From Erodium maritimum (taxonomy: Eukaryota; Streptophyta; Magnoliopsida; Geraniales; Geraniaceae), in the NCBI GenBank assembly GCA_963921825.1, contig OY997588.1:136865203-136929202 (forward strand): a stretch of 64,000 nt of DNA. The letters run 5' to 3'. Shown in pieces: positions 42,390 through 54,329 of this stretch. A program made the translations under genes and the position numbers. Each line of letters starts with the position of its first letter. Within the stretch, counting starts at the first letter, position 1. The notes under the pieces are model-generated. The model searched no databases and was not told the DNA's origin. It worked only from the letters and a program-made list of their open reading frames with translations.

Positions 42390-45300
42390 TTAACTCTATA
42401 TAGCTACATCTCTCTACTTCCAAAGATTCATGGGTATTAGATACCATGACTGAATCTCACACATGCACTAATATATGGTGGCTGAAAGTAGGAGAGATTT
42501 GGAAAGCACGAAATGGACCTCAGAGTTGTGGCAACTGTTGTAGGATCCATGAGTCTTGCTTTGCCAAGAGGCCTTGTCTTAGTATTGTATAATGTATATT
42601 GCATACCTACTTTTAGTAGGAATATTATATCTGTATCCGTGTTTGACAAGGAAGGATATAATGTTAATATTGGAAATAGAGTTTTCAATGTTCTATGCAA
42701 TGATATGTTTTATACCAGTACTGACATGGTTGGAGGATTGTACATATTAGATATGGGTAATAATGCCTCAAGTTCTATATATTCCGTTAATACCAAGAGG
42801 TCTAAATCCAACGATTTAAACCTAACTCTGTTATGGCACTGTCATTTGGGTCGCATAAACAAGAAGCGCCTATCAGCACTTCAGAAGTGCGGGCTTTCAG
42901 GTTCATTCGAATTCCATTCGATCGATAGGTGCAAGGTTTGTTTGATGGGAAAAATGACTAAAGTGCCCTTTATCGATCGCGATGAAAGGGCGGGTGAATT
43001 ATTGGGGCTTATACACTCGAATGTGTTTAGACCAATAAGTTCACTTGTCATGAGGGGTTTTAGCTACTTTATCACATTTATTGATGATTACAGTAAATAT
43101 GGTTATGTCTATTCGGTGAGACATAAGTCTGAAGCTTTTGATAAATTCAAAGAGTTTAAGACTAAAGTAGAAAACCAGCTCGACAAAGGTATTAAGGCAC
43201 TTCGATTGGATCGAGGTGGAAAATACTTGACCACAGAGTTATTAGATCATCTAAAAGAGAATGGGATCCTTTTAGAATGGACTCCTCCTGGGACACTGTA
43301 GTTGAAAGGTGTAGCCAAACGGAGAAATCGGACATTGTTAGACAATGGTCCGTTCCATGATTAGTTAGACTGATCTCCCAATCTCTTTCAGGGTTTATGC
43401 TCTAGAGACGACCGCATTCATAGTGAATCGGGCTTCGACAAGGGTGTGGAAGGGACACCATTTTAAAAAATGGTACGGGATGATGCCTGCTTTGTCCTTC
43501 CTAAAGATTTGTGGTTGCGAGGCTTATGTGAAACATTTGGTTTCGACTAAGCTCGAACCAAGATCTGAGATATGCACCTTCGTGTGGTATCCCAAAGCAA
43601 CAAGGGGATACTATTTCTACAATCCCAGTGAGAACATGGTGTTCGTCGCTTGGGGTGGGGTCTTTATGGAAAAGAAGTTTTGTTTCCAAAGACGTCATTG
43701 GGAGGACTGTGCATCTCGAAGAAATTCAGGATGGTACAGATCTGTTTAAACCAATTGGCAACCCAGTAGAAAGGAGCCAGAGACTGTCGTAGAGTAAGAA
43801 CCAATTCCTGTTACAATTCCGGAAGGTCCAAGGAGATTTGAAAGGATCAATCTTCCACCTCCAAGGTATGGTATCCAGAGGTGACAATGAAGTCATGGTG
43901 GATCACGATGATCCAGCCACCTTTCAGGAAGTCGTGGATGGGCCCAACTCCGAGTTATGGCTGGGAGCCATGAGGGAGGAAATGTAATCCATGTCGGACA
44001 ACCGAGTCTGGGAACCGGTTGATCCCATCAATGGTGTGAGGACCATAGGATGCAAATGGATCTTCAAGGTGAAGATGGACATGGACGGCAACCCTCTGAC
44101 CTACAAAGCTCAACTGGTGGCGAAAGGTTATAGGCAGATCCAATGGATTGACTATGAGGAAACCTTCTCCTTAGTGGCTATGGTCAAAATCGATCCAAAT
44201 TCTTCTTGACATAACTGCGTATCATAATTACGAGATATGGCAAGTGGATGTCAAAACCGCTTTCCTAAATGGAAATTTGACTGAGTACGTTTGTATGTCT
44301 CGGCCCAAAGGTTTTGACGATCCGAAGAATAAAGGAAAGATTTATAAGTTGTTGAAATCCATTTATGGATTGAAACGAACTTCTCGGAGTTGGATCCTTC
44401 GTTTTGATGAAGCTGTAATTGGATTTGGCTTAATCAAGAACGAGGATGAATCTTGCGTTTATAAGAAGGCTAGTGGGAGCAATATTACCTTTCTGGTTCT
44501 CATTGAAAACGACATCCCAACCTTGCACGAGACTAAAGCTTGGTTGAGGAAGTGTTTTTCAATAAAGGACTTAGGCGATGCTTCTCATATCTTAAGGATT
44601 AAGATATGTAGAGATCGCACCAAGAGGGTCTTGGATTTAAGTCAGGGAACCTATGTGAACAAGGCATTGAGTAGGTTCTTAATGCTCGATTCAAAGAAAG
44701 GACTCTTACCCACTAGTCATGGCATTCATCTCAGCAAGACTCAGTGTCCTAAGACACCTGATGAGCTGAAAAGGATGATGAGAATCCTATGCGCCTGGGG
44801 GCAGGATCGATCATATATGCCATGACATGTATGAGACCAGACGTCTCGTAAGCCTTATGTTGTACCAGTAGACATCATTCTAACCCGGGGGAAAGATGAT
44901 GCTGAACTAGTCGTCGAAGGATGAGTAGACGCTAGTTTTCCAAGACAAATCCAGATGACTTTAGAAGTCAATCAGGATATGTGTTTACGCTGAATGGCAG
45001 AGCTTTAGCTGGGAAAGCGTAAAGCAAGATACCATTGCCGAATCTACGACAGAGGCCAAGTACATGGATGCTGCAGAGGCAGCTAAGGAGGCTATGTGGA
45101 TTTGGAAATTCATGGCAGGGCTGGGTGTAATTAAAAACCCATCCAGTCCGGTGAATCCATTTTGCGACAACACAAGGGCCATTGCGCAAGCTAAAAGCCT
45201 AGATCGCATAACAAATCCAAACATGTACTGCGGCGTATCCACCTCATCAGATAAATACTGAACTGAGGTGAAGTGAAGATAACCGATATTGCAACAGATG

Positions 45301-45400
45301 ATAACATAGCCAACTCGTTGACTAAGGCAGTGTCACTGCCTGAACATGTTAGACATGTAAAGTCGATGGGGACATATAGGAGTTTAGATTGGAACTAGGG
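42390..45400 (+). pseudogene. Copia E pol, degenerate
   Basis: Order is normal but frames are broken. Protease position reads DSWVLDTMTESHTC, so the catalytic DSG/DTG is gone. 42513-43301 holds the pre-integrase motif (LLWHCHLGRINKKRL..CKVCLMGK) and integrase core (FITFIDDYSKYGYVY, LRLDRGGKYL). 43423-43749 holds the integrase tail. RT starts at 43991 (GCKWIFKVKMDMDGN), shifts, and continues at 44244-44825 (MDVKTAFLNGNL, KSIYGLKRTSRSW), with the usual YVDD replaced by IEND. RNase H remnants follow (ESTTEAKYMDAAEAAKEAMW). The loss of catalytic residues shows this copy cannot transpose itself. Confidence 0.88.
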
Positions 45401-45412
45401 CAAGTGGGAGAT

Positions 45413-47100
45413 TGTTAGTCTTAGTGCCCGTAGTTCAATCCTAAATGTCCAAATGTATATATCATCGTTAGCAATAAAATTAAAGCGGCTTTATATTACT
45501 TATGTGTTGGAGTAATATATCGATGTGTGCTCTGATCTATGCCCACCATGCGAATAGAACCATAGATCGAGATAGATCACACTCGATGGGTCCCTAGTCA
45601 ACAAAGCTTCACTAGAAGCGACTAGTATGAAAGATGGCTCTTTATGGCTTACGTTCTGTTAGTCATTGGAATGGGATTTCGGAGTCTGATCATAGATATC
45701 ATGTGGGACATGATATTGGACGACCCGCCCTGAATATGTGCCATAGATTAAGTCATGAACATATTCAGTGTCGTAGCTTGTCATGTATCCTTAGACCAAG
45801 GAGTCTTTGTGATCGCTATGTAGTCAACAACTGAGTTTGACCTGAGCCTAACGTTGTCCGTAACAGGGCTTCCATAACGGCCAGGATTGGCTTGGGGATG
45901 GGCTACATGAGTGACACGAAAGACGGCTAAGGGATTTATCCCTCATACTAAGGTATGAGAAAGATATCGGTTCTCGGCCGCTTGATCGAGAGTGACTGGA
46001 AGAATAGCATGGCCATGCACATGATACTGGGTATCATATCTTCAGTCATCTCACATATCAAGGAACGGTGATTGAGAATAATAAGGATGACGGCTCTATG
46101 CCTTATCTCAATCAGGATATCGGAGATAAAAGGATAATGACAGGGACGACGGAAAGGTTAGAATCGACAGGGTCGATTCGTTATGTAGTGTCAGGCAATA
46201 CTAAAGTCTCGTTAGTTGCCACTTAAATAGGATCAAGTAAAATGGGATTTTACGTTGATCTATTGACATGCATAAACCTAAGGGTCACACCGGAGGATGA
46301 AACTCATTGACACATTTATGGAGAATGGCCAAAAGGGAGTTGTCTCGGGACATGACCAAAACTGGGTTTTGGGTCATGTGCCCGTAAGTGAATAGGACTT
46401 TACGGATCGAGATAAGGCTTGGAGTCTTGGGATTGATCGCGTCGGATAATGTTGGACATTTCCGGTATGGAAGGCATGGAGGCGATGAGCGAATCACGGG
46501 ACCTCGTTGGAAATGGTCACGGGCCATGTTCCAAGAGGCCCATGAAAGGCCCATGCAACCAAGGCCCATGGAACTAATTAATCAAGTCTTGATTAATTAG
46601 TACTAAGTAAGCAAGACAAGGATTAAGGTGTTGGTGATTCACCACCTAACACAATCTTGTCTTGCCATACTTTGTCCTATTTACACCTTACTTGACACCA
46701 TACTTGTCCCATGCCTTTAGTTGGACAAGTATGGGTTTTGTTATGTTTAAGTCATCTTTTTTCAACATAACAAACACAAGACAAGAATAGGAAACACATT
46801 TTCTCTCCCTCTTCCATGGCCATTTCGGGTTTGGCTAGTTTCCACCTCCATGTTTGTGTTCTTGAGTCCTCAAAGAGAAGAACTACGTGGCTTTGATTCC
46901 CATGTGGATACGTAGGCGTCTTGGAGACTCAAGCCAATCATTCGTTAACCGATGTTCTTGTTTTGGTAAGAACTAGTGCTGAATTTTTCTCTTGTTAATC
47001 CATTCTTTGTTAGTTGTTTCATGGTTCTAATTGTCTCTTGGTTTTCATTGATTTTCCGCTGCGAGTTGGTTCATCTCCAACCCTACCTCGAGACCCAACA
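45413..47100 (+). repeat. 3' LTR of copia E (full length)
   Basis: 1688 bp from TGTTAGTCTTAG to GAGACCCAACA. The first 887 bp (45413-46299) have no counterpart at the 5' side; the last 801 bp equal the right arm of the palindrome. Confidence 0.9.
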
Positions 47101-47392
47101 CGCCCACCACACCCCCAAATCGATAATTCTGGTTTTCCTAAAATTGTTACTGGCACAAGCACCGGCACCAAAAACAATATTTAAATCCGATCAGTCTTGA
47201 TAACAGTTGGTTACTAATTTGAACCGGACCGACCAATTTAATATCAATTTGAAGTTATTTTAGACTAATTTCACGTTGTTTTGTCCAAACCAAATTATAT
47301 AGTGGAATTTGATTCGTTTGTCTGTTCATCCATTTATTATATTTTAAAATTGTACGATGACAAGGAATACATTATATTGAAACACAAACTTC

Positions 47393-49863
47393 ACAGGTCT
47401 CTATCTCGGACTCTCAGAGTGCCTTCCTGAAAGGTCGACTGATCACCGACAACATCATCATTTCAGGAGAGGTACTACATTATCAGAGGAATAAGAGACA
47501 GGGTCAGGCTGGACAGATGGCTATGAAATTTGATATGAGGAAAGCTTATGACCGGGTGGACTGGGGTTACTTGGAAAGGGTGTTAAACCGTATGGGTTTT
47601 TCTGCCAAGTGGGTGGGATTGATCATGTCCTGTGTTCGGTCTCCCCAGTTAAGGATTTCCACAGAAGGGAGAAGGTTGGGACCCATTAGGCCGGGACGGG
47701 GAATCAGACAGGGTGATCCTCTATCCCCATACTTGTTTATCGTTTGTGCAGAAGGACTTTCCCGTTTAATTACAAGTTATGAACAACGGGGGTTGATTAC
47801 TGGTACTAGAGTAGTAAGGGATGCTCCCCCTATTACTCACTTGTTTTTTGCAGACGATAGCTTTTTCTTCGGAAAGGCGAATGAGGAGGAAGCGGAGGCC
47901 TGGAGGGAAGTGTTGGGACGGTATGAGAGGGCTTCGGGGCAACAAATCAACGCCCAAAAGTCGTCGATATCTTTTAGTCCTAATACATTACCGGCTAGAA
48001 GAGAAGGGGTGGAAGGTATTTTGGGAATGTCGCAGGTTGTGGATGTGGGGTCGTACTTGGGACTCCCGGCAGTGATAGGGAGAAGCAGATATAAGGCGTT
48101 CAGGTACATCAAAGATCGTATTTCCCGCAGATTGACAAGCTGGGACGAACTTTTACTAAGCAAGGCTGGTAAGGAAGTTTTGTTAAAATCTGTTATACAA
48201 GCCCTCCCTATGTACTCAATGAGTGTTCACCTATTACCTGTTTCATTGATTCGAGAGATTGAGGTAATTATGAACAGGTTTTGGTGGTCTCATAACACCA
48301 AGACAGGTTCGGGCATTAAGTGGCGTAGGTGGGGTGCATTATGTGATCATAAACTGCAGGGTGGTTTGAGTTTTAAACATCTGCATGATTTTAATCTTGC
48401 GCTGCTAGGTAAGCAAGGTTGGAGGTTGATGTCGAATCCGGAGAGCCTTGTCAGTAGAGTTTTGAAGGTGAAATATTATCCCATGACAGATTTTATACAT
48501 GCTCTGAGGAAACCAAATTCGAGCCCCATCTGGAATAGCATTATGGCCGCCCAGGATGTGGTTAGAAGAGGTGTCCGCAGAAGTATCGGGTCGGGAGATC
48601 AGACTTTCCTCACCGGAGCTCCTTGGGCTGAGTCGGCGTCTGGTTACTTGGTGGATGTGGACGGCCCAATGGAGTTTTGGCCGGTTAGCAGACTGTTTTG
48701 GCCAGGCAGAAGGGAGTGGAATGTGGAGTTTATCCAGCGGGTACTCTCCGAGAGAGATGCTGAGGCGGTACTTAAGGTCCCCCTCAATTCGGGCCGAGAC
48801 ACTGATACTTGGTTCTGGAAAGGTACTCGTGATGGTATTTATTCTGTGAAATTGGTTTACAGGGAGATTCAGGCAGTTGCAGGAAGGTGGGGCCCGAATA
48901 GCAGGGATGAGTTTTGGAAGAAGTTGTGGTCTCTACGGGTTCCCCCAAAGGTCGTTCACATGTTATGGAGGGGGGCTTCTGGGATACTCCCCACTGGGGC
49001 TTGTCTTAGAACCAGGAGGGTGGATGTCTCAGGACTTTGTGGGGTTTGTGGAGAAGAAGAGACTGATTCCCATGTTTTGCTATCCTGTTCAGTTGCTGTT
49101 GATGTGTGGAGTAGGGTTCCGAGTGTTTCTTTACGCCAGATCGATTCGATTCGTGGGTGGTTGACCCACAATTGGGAGACATGCTCTCGTGAGGAGGCGG
49201 AGCTACTCGGGGTTGTCTGTTGGGAGCTGTGGAAAGCCCGGAATAACCGTGTTTGGAATGACAAGGCCACTCCGGCCGAGGCTATTTTCAGGGCAGTAGT
49301 GAAGCTGGAGTCGGAGTGGAAAGCAGCTCAGTCTCATCAACACCTCCCTGGAGTCCCTCGACCGGTTGGTCCTGACAAATGGGGCAAACCATTCGAGGGC
49401 TCCATTAAGGTGAACTCGGACGGTGCAGTGGTGGCAGGACATGGAGGAGCAGGCGGATTCATTTGTAGGGACAACCAAGGTACAGTGGTGGGAATTAGAT
49501 GTTTTATTTTTCCACATTTGTCTGACCCAGAGATTTTAGAGGCTCTAGCAGTCAAGGAAGCACTGGTGTGGTTGAGAAGCAGTGAATGGTTAGCAGGATC
49601 AATCGAGACTGACTGTCTTGGAGTAGTCCTTGCCATCAATAATCCAGCGCGCCTACTATCTCCGTTGGGGGGGGGGGATTATTGATGATTGTAAGGCTAT
49701 TTTAAGTCAATTACCAGGGGTGAGAGTTAACCATGTTCGTAGAGTAGCCAATAGAGTGGCACATGAGTTGGCTCGTAATGCTTATACTTGGGTTCATCTT
49801 GTACTGAATTTGAATCAATTGTCAAACCTCATCCCGGGGCTCCTGGTTATTGATTCCGAGTAA
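47393..49863 (+). pseudogene. LINE ORF2 C-terminal part (RT, zf-RVT, RNase H), one frameshift
   Basis: The coding frame runs from about 47397 ([18 protein letters not shown]) to 49685 without a stop, over 760 residues. RT motifs: [25 protein letters not shown], the catalytic [11 protein letters not shown], and YLGLP. zf-[23 protein letters not shown], then [17 protein letters not shown]. An RNase H (RVT_3) domain follows: [37 protein letters not shown]. At an 11-G run (49667-49677) the frame shifts and the remaining ~60 codons (VNHVRRVANRVAHELAR) continue in another frame to 49863. Normal ORF2 proteins are about 1200-1300 residues, so the N-terminal 400-500 are missing. Confidence 0.92.
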
Positions 49864-49893
49864 TGAATTATACTTCCCTCAAAAAAAAAAATA
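47393..49893 (+). mobile_element. L1-type LINE, 5'-truncated
   Basis: Begins abruptly inside the RT domain and ends with a short 3' untranslated region and an A-run (49881-49891). It has RT, zf-RVT and RNase H but lacks the AP-endonuclease and first RT motifs. 5' truncation is the usual outcome of target-primed reverse transcription. No clear target duplication was recognised. Confidence 0.9.
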
Positions 49894-50500
49894 TCATAAT
49901 TCATAACTAATTTACATCAATAATAAATATTATGTTCATAGATCTGGAATTTATTAAAAAAAACATTATTGGTACTTATAGAGTTATAAATAGGGTTAGA
50001 AGTGTTAACGGGCTGTGTGGCTCACTAATTACACATGGGCTTACAAGCCCAACACCTATCAACGCATTTAAATTTAGAGCCCTAGCCCATTTAGTTTGTC
50101 TTCTACCTATGAACTAAACGCAGAATTACTCGTATACTACTAAAGAGATGCAGACAACGTCGCCGGTAACTAGACTAATTCATGAAATCTGACGCCGGTT
50201 CCGGTTTTACCGGTTAACTGGTGGTTAGCACTTGTCGGAACCAGTAACCGACCACGTACCCATCAGTTTTGAGAATCCCTAACCATAAGTCACAGCGGAA
50301 GTTGCCGGTGCCGGTTTTTCCGGTGTTGGTAATGGTTGGTTTTGTCGGTTTTGGGTTTTTTTAAATGTCATCGATAATGGTCGGTAATAATTCAAAAAAT
50401 ATTATTAGGGGTTAATATCTTTTGGTATCATTTAGTTCAGTCTAATTGAGAGGCCATTAGTTTTTGGATTGCTAGCGCCATTTTCCTTTACTTCTGAAAG
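49894..50500. other. Spacer after the LINE
   Basis: AT-rich, then a patch with many CCGGTT/AACCGG words (50185-50345), a simple imperfect repeat. No gene is seen. Confidence 0.4.
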
Positions 50501-50504
50501 ATAG

Positions 50505-51190
50505 GGTTTGTGTGATAGGATGGCAGCGGCAAGCTTCATCACACAGCGAACAACGAGATTTTGGAACCAGGAATGGTGGGCATTTTCCTCGGGCCTTCCT
50601 ATCTTCGCGGTCTCGTGTAGGGTTTTGGTCTTCTGAAGCGATCTCCCCGCTTTCTGGTGGAACGCGTTTGAGGGATCAGAATTGGAGTTTCTCCGTCAGC
50701 AGGGCGAAGGAGGAGGGCTTTCTGGGGACTCCCGATGGGAAGGGGGGACGGAGAAGCCAGGGAAATACTCGGGATTGGTCACGCGGCTTTGTACGAGGGG
50801 GGCGGACCGTGGCGGCAGAGGAGATGGTGGCTTTTGGGTGTAGACTTTCGGATGTCGCCATGATGTCGGGTCGGGCTCTCAAGGTGACGCTCACCGTTCA
50901 CCGGATGGGCACAAAATTACCCGAGGTGGCGGCGGCGGTGGCGTGAGGGACGAGGGAATCCTAGGGCTCCTGTGCAAGGGGCTCAAGGGACGGGCCTTCG
51001 ATTCTCCTTACTTGGCCGAGGCCCAGTGGCCCTCGCTGATCACGGCCAGGCCCGACTCGGGGTAGAGAAGCCCAAGGGGTCAAAACTATTGGCAGAAAGC
51101 GGGTTGGGTGGGACCATAAGGTCACTATCTTGGTAGCCGAGGTAGAGGATTCTAAAAACGTCACTCTTTCGGTGGGAACAATACACACAT
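50505..51190 (+). other. GC-rich segment upstream of dispersed repeat copy 2
   Basis: Begins with GATAGGGTTTGTG and holds a 144-residue frame (50512-50946) rich in Arg, Gly and Ser, with no recognised domain. Because it runs directly into the 3'-tailed repeat at 51190, it may be the 5' part of the same retroposon. Coding status is unproven. Confidence 0.3.
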
Positions 51191-51715
51191 CGGAGCGGGG
51201 CTATAAGCACACTCGCCTCACCGAATGAGTCCGAGGTGGTCTAGAAGGGGGGTCGGTCGGTTGTACCGCCCCTCTGGACATAAGGTGGAAGCGGTCCCAT
51301 CAAGAACCGGCGTGGTACTTCCCTACCAGCTCGGAGGTCAGCAATATTGCGTTTTGGAGCCCTACTACTATCAGTCAAGGGAGGACGACGCACGCTGACG
51401 ACCCGGGGAAGTATTCATTCCGCCATTACTTTTATCCAATAAGGGGTCTGCTCTATCCTAGCTTCTGCCAGTCTGGATTAGCTGTTTCGGTGTTGTCAAA
51501 CGCTACCACAGTATCACCTTCCAGGCGCTTTTAGGAGGTAATCAGTGACTTTAATGCTTTAATTTATTGTCTGAGTATCCCCCTTCGTGGCCACTTCGTG
51601 GGAACTCGTTTCATTTATGTTATTTCATTTCTAGTGTTTTATTGCTTTTTTGCTCTATAAGCACTCGTTATTTATAATATCAATCGTTCATTCTCAAAAA
51701 CAAAAATATTGTTCA
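51190..51715 (+). mobile_element. Dispersed 3'-tailed repeat, copy 2
   Basis: Shares CTCGCCTCACCGAATGAGTC, GAGGTGGTCTAG, ACCGCCC, GTCAGCAAT, GAGCCCTACTACTATCAGTC and GGGAGGACGACGC with copies 1 and 3, and ends ATTTATAATATCAATCGTTC followed by CAAAAACAAAAA. See copy 1. Confidence 0.6.
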
Positions 51716-51746
51716 GTCTACGGACCTTAAGATATCTTTATGGTTT

Positions 51747-53054
51747 GGGTTAATTTCATCTCAGTACCTTAAAAAAAATCTCATTTTCATCTCAGTACAC
51801 TAATTTTGTTTTGTGGTGTCAATATCCTGACTTGCAATTTGTTTCACTTAGTACCCGTCGTCAACTTTCCATTATTATTCCATCCAAGACACTTAAAAAG
51901 TCCAAAAGACTCCTCACTAACACTCAAATTTTCAAAAGCATGTCATTGGTTTTCATATTTTTTATTTATTTTAAAATATCAGTTCTTATTTAAAAAAAAT
52001 CAGATTTTATTTTTTTTAAAACAGCTTTTATTTTAAAAACCAGACTTTAAAAATATAAAATCAGTTTTCTTATAAATTATTTTTTGTTATTAATAATTAT
52101 TTTTTCGAAAAAATATTTTATTTTATAAAAACTAGATTTTGTTTTAAAATAATAAAAAATTTATTTTAAAAAAAATCAGTTTTTATATTTAAAATTGGAT
52201 TTAATTTTAAAAATATAAAATCAGTTTTTTTATACATTATTTTTTTTCAAAAAATGCTTCAGTATATTTTTATTAACAATTAATTTAAATAATTACAAAA
52301 AATTAAAAATTAAAACTCTTGTTCGTCCTCCTTCCTTTTCCAAATCTGGATTTGGCGGGGGGATTCAAAAACCAAGTGCTTGTTTTTAAAGCCCCTTGAT
52401 TTTGAATGCCCCCAATCTCCCTCTTCGATCTCTTACACGTCGTTGAAGCCCCTTAATTTTGAATGCCCCCAATCTCTTATACCCCATCAGGCCATGAATT
52501 GAAGCCCACCCATCTCTCCAGAGAAGAAAAAGGACCAGCAATCGAGGTTATTTCTGAGTTCAACGCATTTCTGGAGATTATCGAGAGTGGATAGAGAAAT
52601 GCTTAACCGAATCCAGTCACCTTGTCTCGCCGAAGCAACCTCGGGCACCCTATTTTGGGGAGTACCGAGGAGGATATGAGGAGGAACAGCTACGGAGAAT
52701 CGGTACCCGGCTACAGAGCACCTGGAACCGCCGCCGCCGTGGCGGTGAAATCCTATAGCGGCCTCACCTGCAACCTTGAATCCATTGTTCATCGAGACCC
52801 AAAAATCATCCAATCTCTTCTCCTTCCTCGGCGACGACCCAGAAATGGTCGTTGAAAATAAATGGCTATTGAAATTGAAAATCAAATCTGATTGAAAATA
52901 AATGGTTGTTGAAAGAGCAAGGAGGATGGAGGTATTCAGGATTTGTTCAAGACAAGAGGACTGAAGAAGAGAGTAAGAAAATGAAAAGTTAGGGTTTTAA
53001 GAGATTAAAGGGTAAAGTGAAACAAATTACAAGTTAGGGAGATGAAATTAACCC
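51747..53054. mobile_element. Mutator-like element with GC-rich insert
   Basis: Inverted ends GGGTTAATTTCATCTC, flanked by TTATGGTTT (51738-51746) and TTATGTTTT (53055-53063), a 9-bp duplication with one mismatch. The left half is AT-rich; 52310-52860 is gene-like and GC-richer, with open frames on both strands (for example 132 residues, minus, 52885-52487) that I cannot identify. No transposase. It belongs with the other long-TIR Mutator-type elements in this window, though the terminal similarity beyond about 20 bp is weaker than in 56084-57427. Confidence 0.7.
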
Positions 53055-53063
53055 TTATGTTTT

Positions 53064-54300
53064 TAAAATTTATTTTTGTACTTTATATTCGGTCCACAAA
53101 CCTTTTGTACATTTCGGGTTAAGAAACTAACAAAAAAAAGTCAAATGACTGTTGTACCTTTTTGTTAATTTAGTTGACTTTTGACTAAAGGGTGTGAGAT
53201 CGGATGAAAGTGACGTATATTTTATATGAGATTGATGTGATAATATGACATCATGGTGAATGTTAAATCTTAAGTGTATGATTAGAATGAGTTCTCACGG
53301 TTTTTAAGATAATAACATTTATTTATAAAATTAGGACACTCCTTATAGACATTCTTTAGTATCCAAACTATTGTCAAATTACAGTAACATTGTCTCCCTA
53401 CGTCGATCCAAATTATGGTCAAGACCACTTTGCCGTATTCACTCATCACGTGGTCGGTGATTCAGAACCAATGTTCCATTATCGAGATATAAGAGCAATA
53501 CTGTGTGCCAGAAACCACCACATCATCATCAACGACAACGATTGAGACGATGGACATAGACATGGTTCTTTTAACCTAATATCACTCACTATCACTTTCT
53601 TCATAATAAGCACGAAAGGGTGTCCAAATTGCTCTTTTCCTACAAAAATATCCCGCAAGAGTGAAGTCCCTCTTGTCTAGGTTTCCATTAAAGACTAATG
53701 CGAAAAGAGGATGAGAAAAAGAAGCACTTTCCACTTTCCGAATCCACACCAAGACACTTGTGAGCTACGAACCCTAATTGCAGTTGCTTGCATGCACTTT
53801 CCTTCAATTCATTCTCTGCTTACTCATCAAACAACACTCTTTTGCTTTTGATCACATGCACTATAGTTGGGTTTCGGTTCTCGTGATTTACTTGCTACTG
53901 TTTTAGACTTATTTAATTTGTGTTATGTTGTTTTGGGGAATTATAATATAATATTTAGTCATGCACAAGCTCCACAATACTATTTATAGTGTCTATACAC
54001 ATCCAACAACAAAAAAAAAAAAACGAACATGGTAGCTATATATTTATCTTACTTCTTACACCTCATTACGACCAGTTTCAAAATATAATTGTATGAACCC
54101 TTATATTATATTGCATTGTCGATGATTTCGTAGTTTTTATTATTTAATTTGGTAATCCAATATGCAACTTTGTTTGCTTTTTTATGCATCCATCTCTTTG
54201 CTTAGAAAAACATCCCGCTGCTGCAAGGGTAGAGTCCAATTCATGGCAAGTGAGTGGGCATAGCGCGTACCGGTATTCTTAAAGAATAAACGTAGTGCAC
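53064..54300. other. AT-rich spacer
   Basis: No coding frame above 60 codons, no repeat structure and no RNA gene that I can support. Confidence 0.5.
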
Positions 54301-54329
54301 TGCTAATTGACTATCTATTTCTGATATTT

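Larger units (their letters stand above)
38729..47100 (+). mobile_element. Ty1/copia LTR retrotransposon E with palindromic left end
   Basis: Plus-strand element with a 1688-bp 3' LTR (45413-47100), polypurine tract AAGTGGGAGAT (45402-45412), primer site TGGTATCAGAGC (40327-40338) and degenerate gag and pol between. The 5' side is abnormal: only the last 801 bp of the LTR are present in direct orientation (39525-40325), joined head-to-head to an inverted copy of the same LTR part (38729-39524). Both outer tips of the whole structure are therefore the same LTR end (CCCAACA). Flanks ATATC and CGCCC do not match, so there is no target duplication. The long LTR and its sequence style resemble the TAR-type copia lineage; this lineage call is from memory of family features only. 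Confidence 0.9.
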
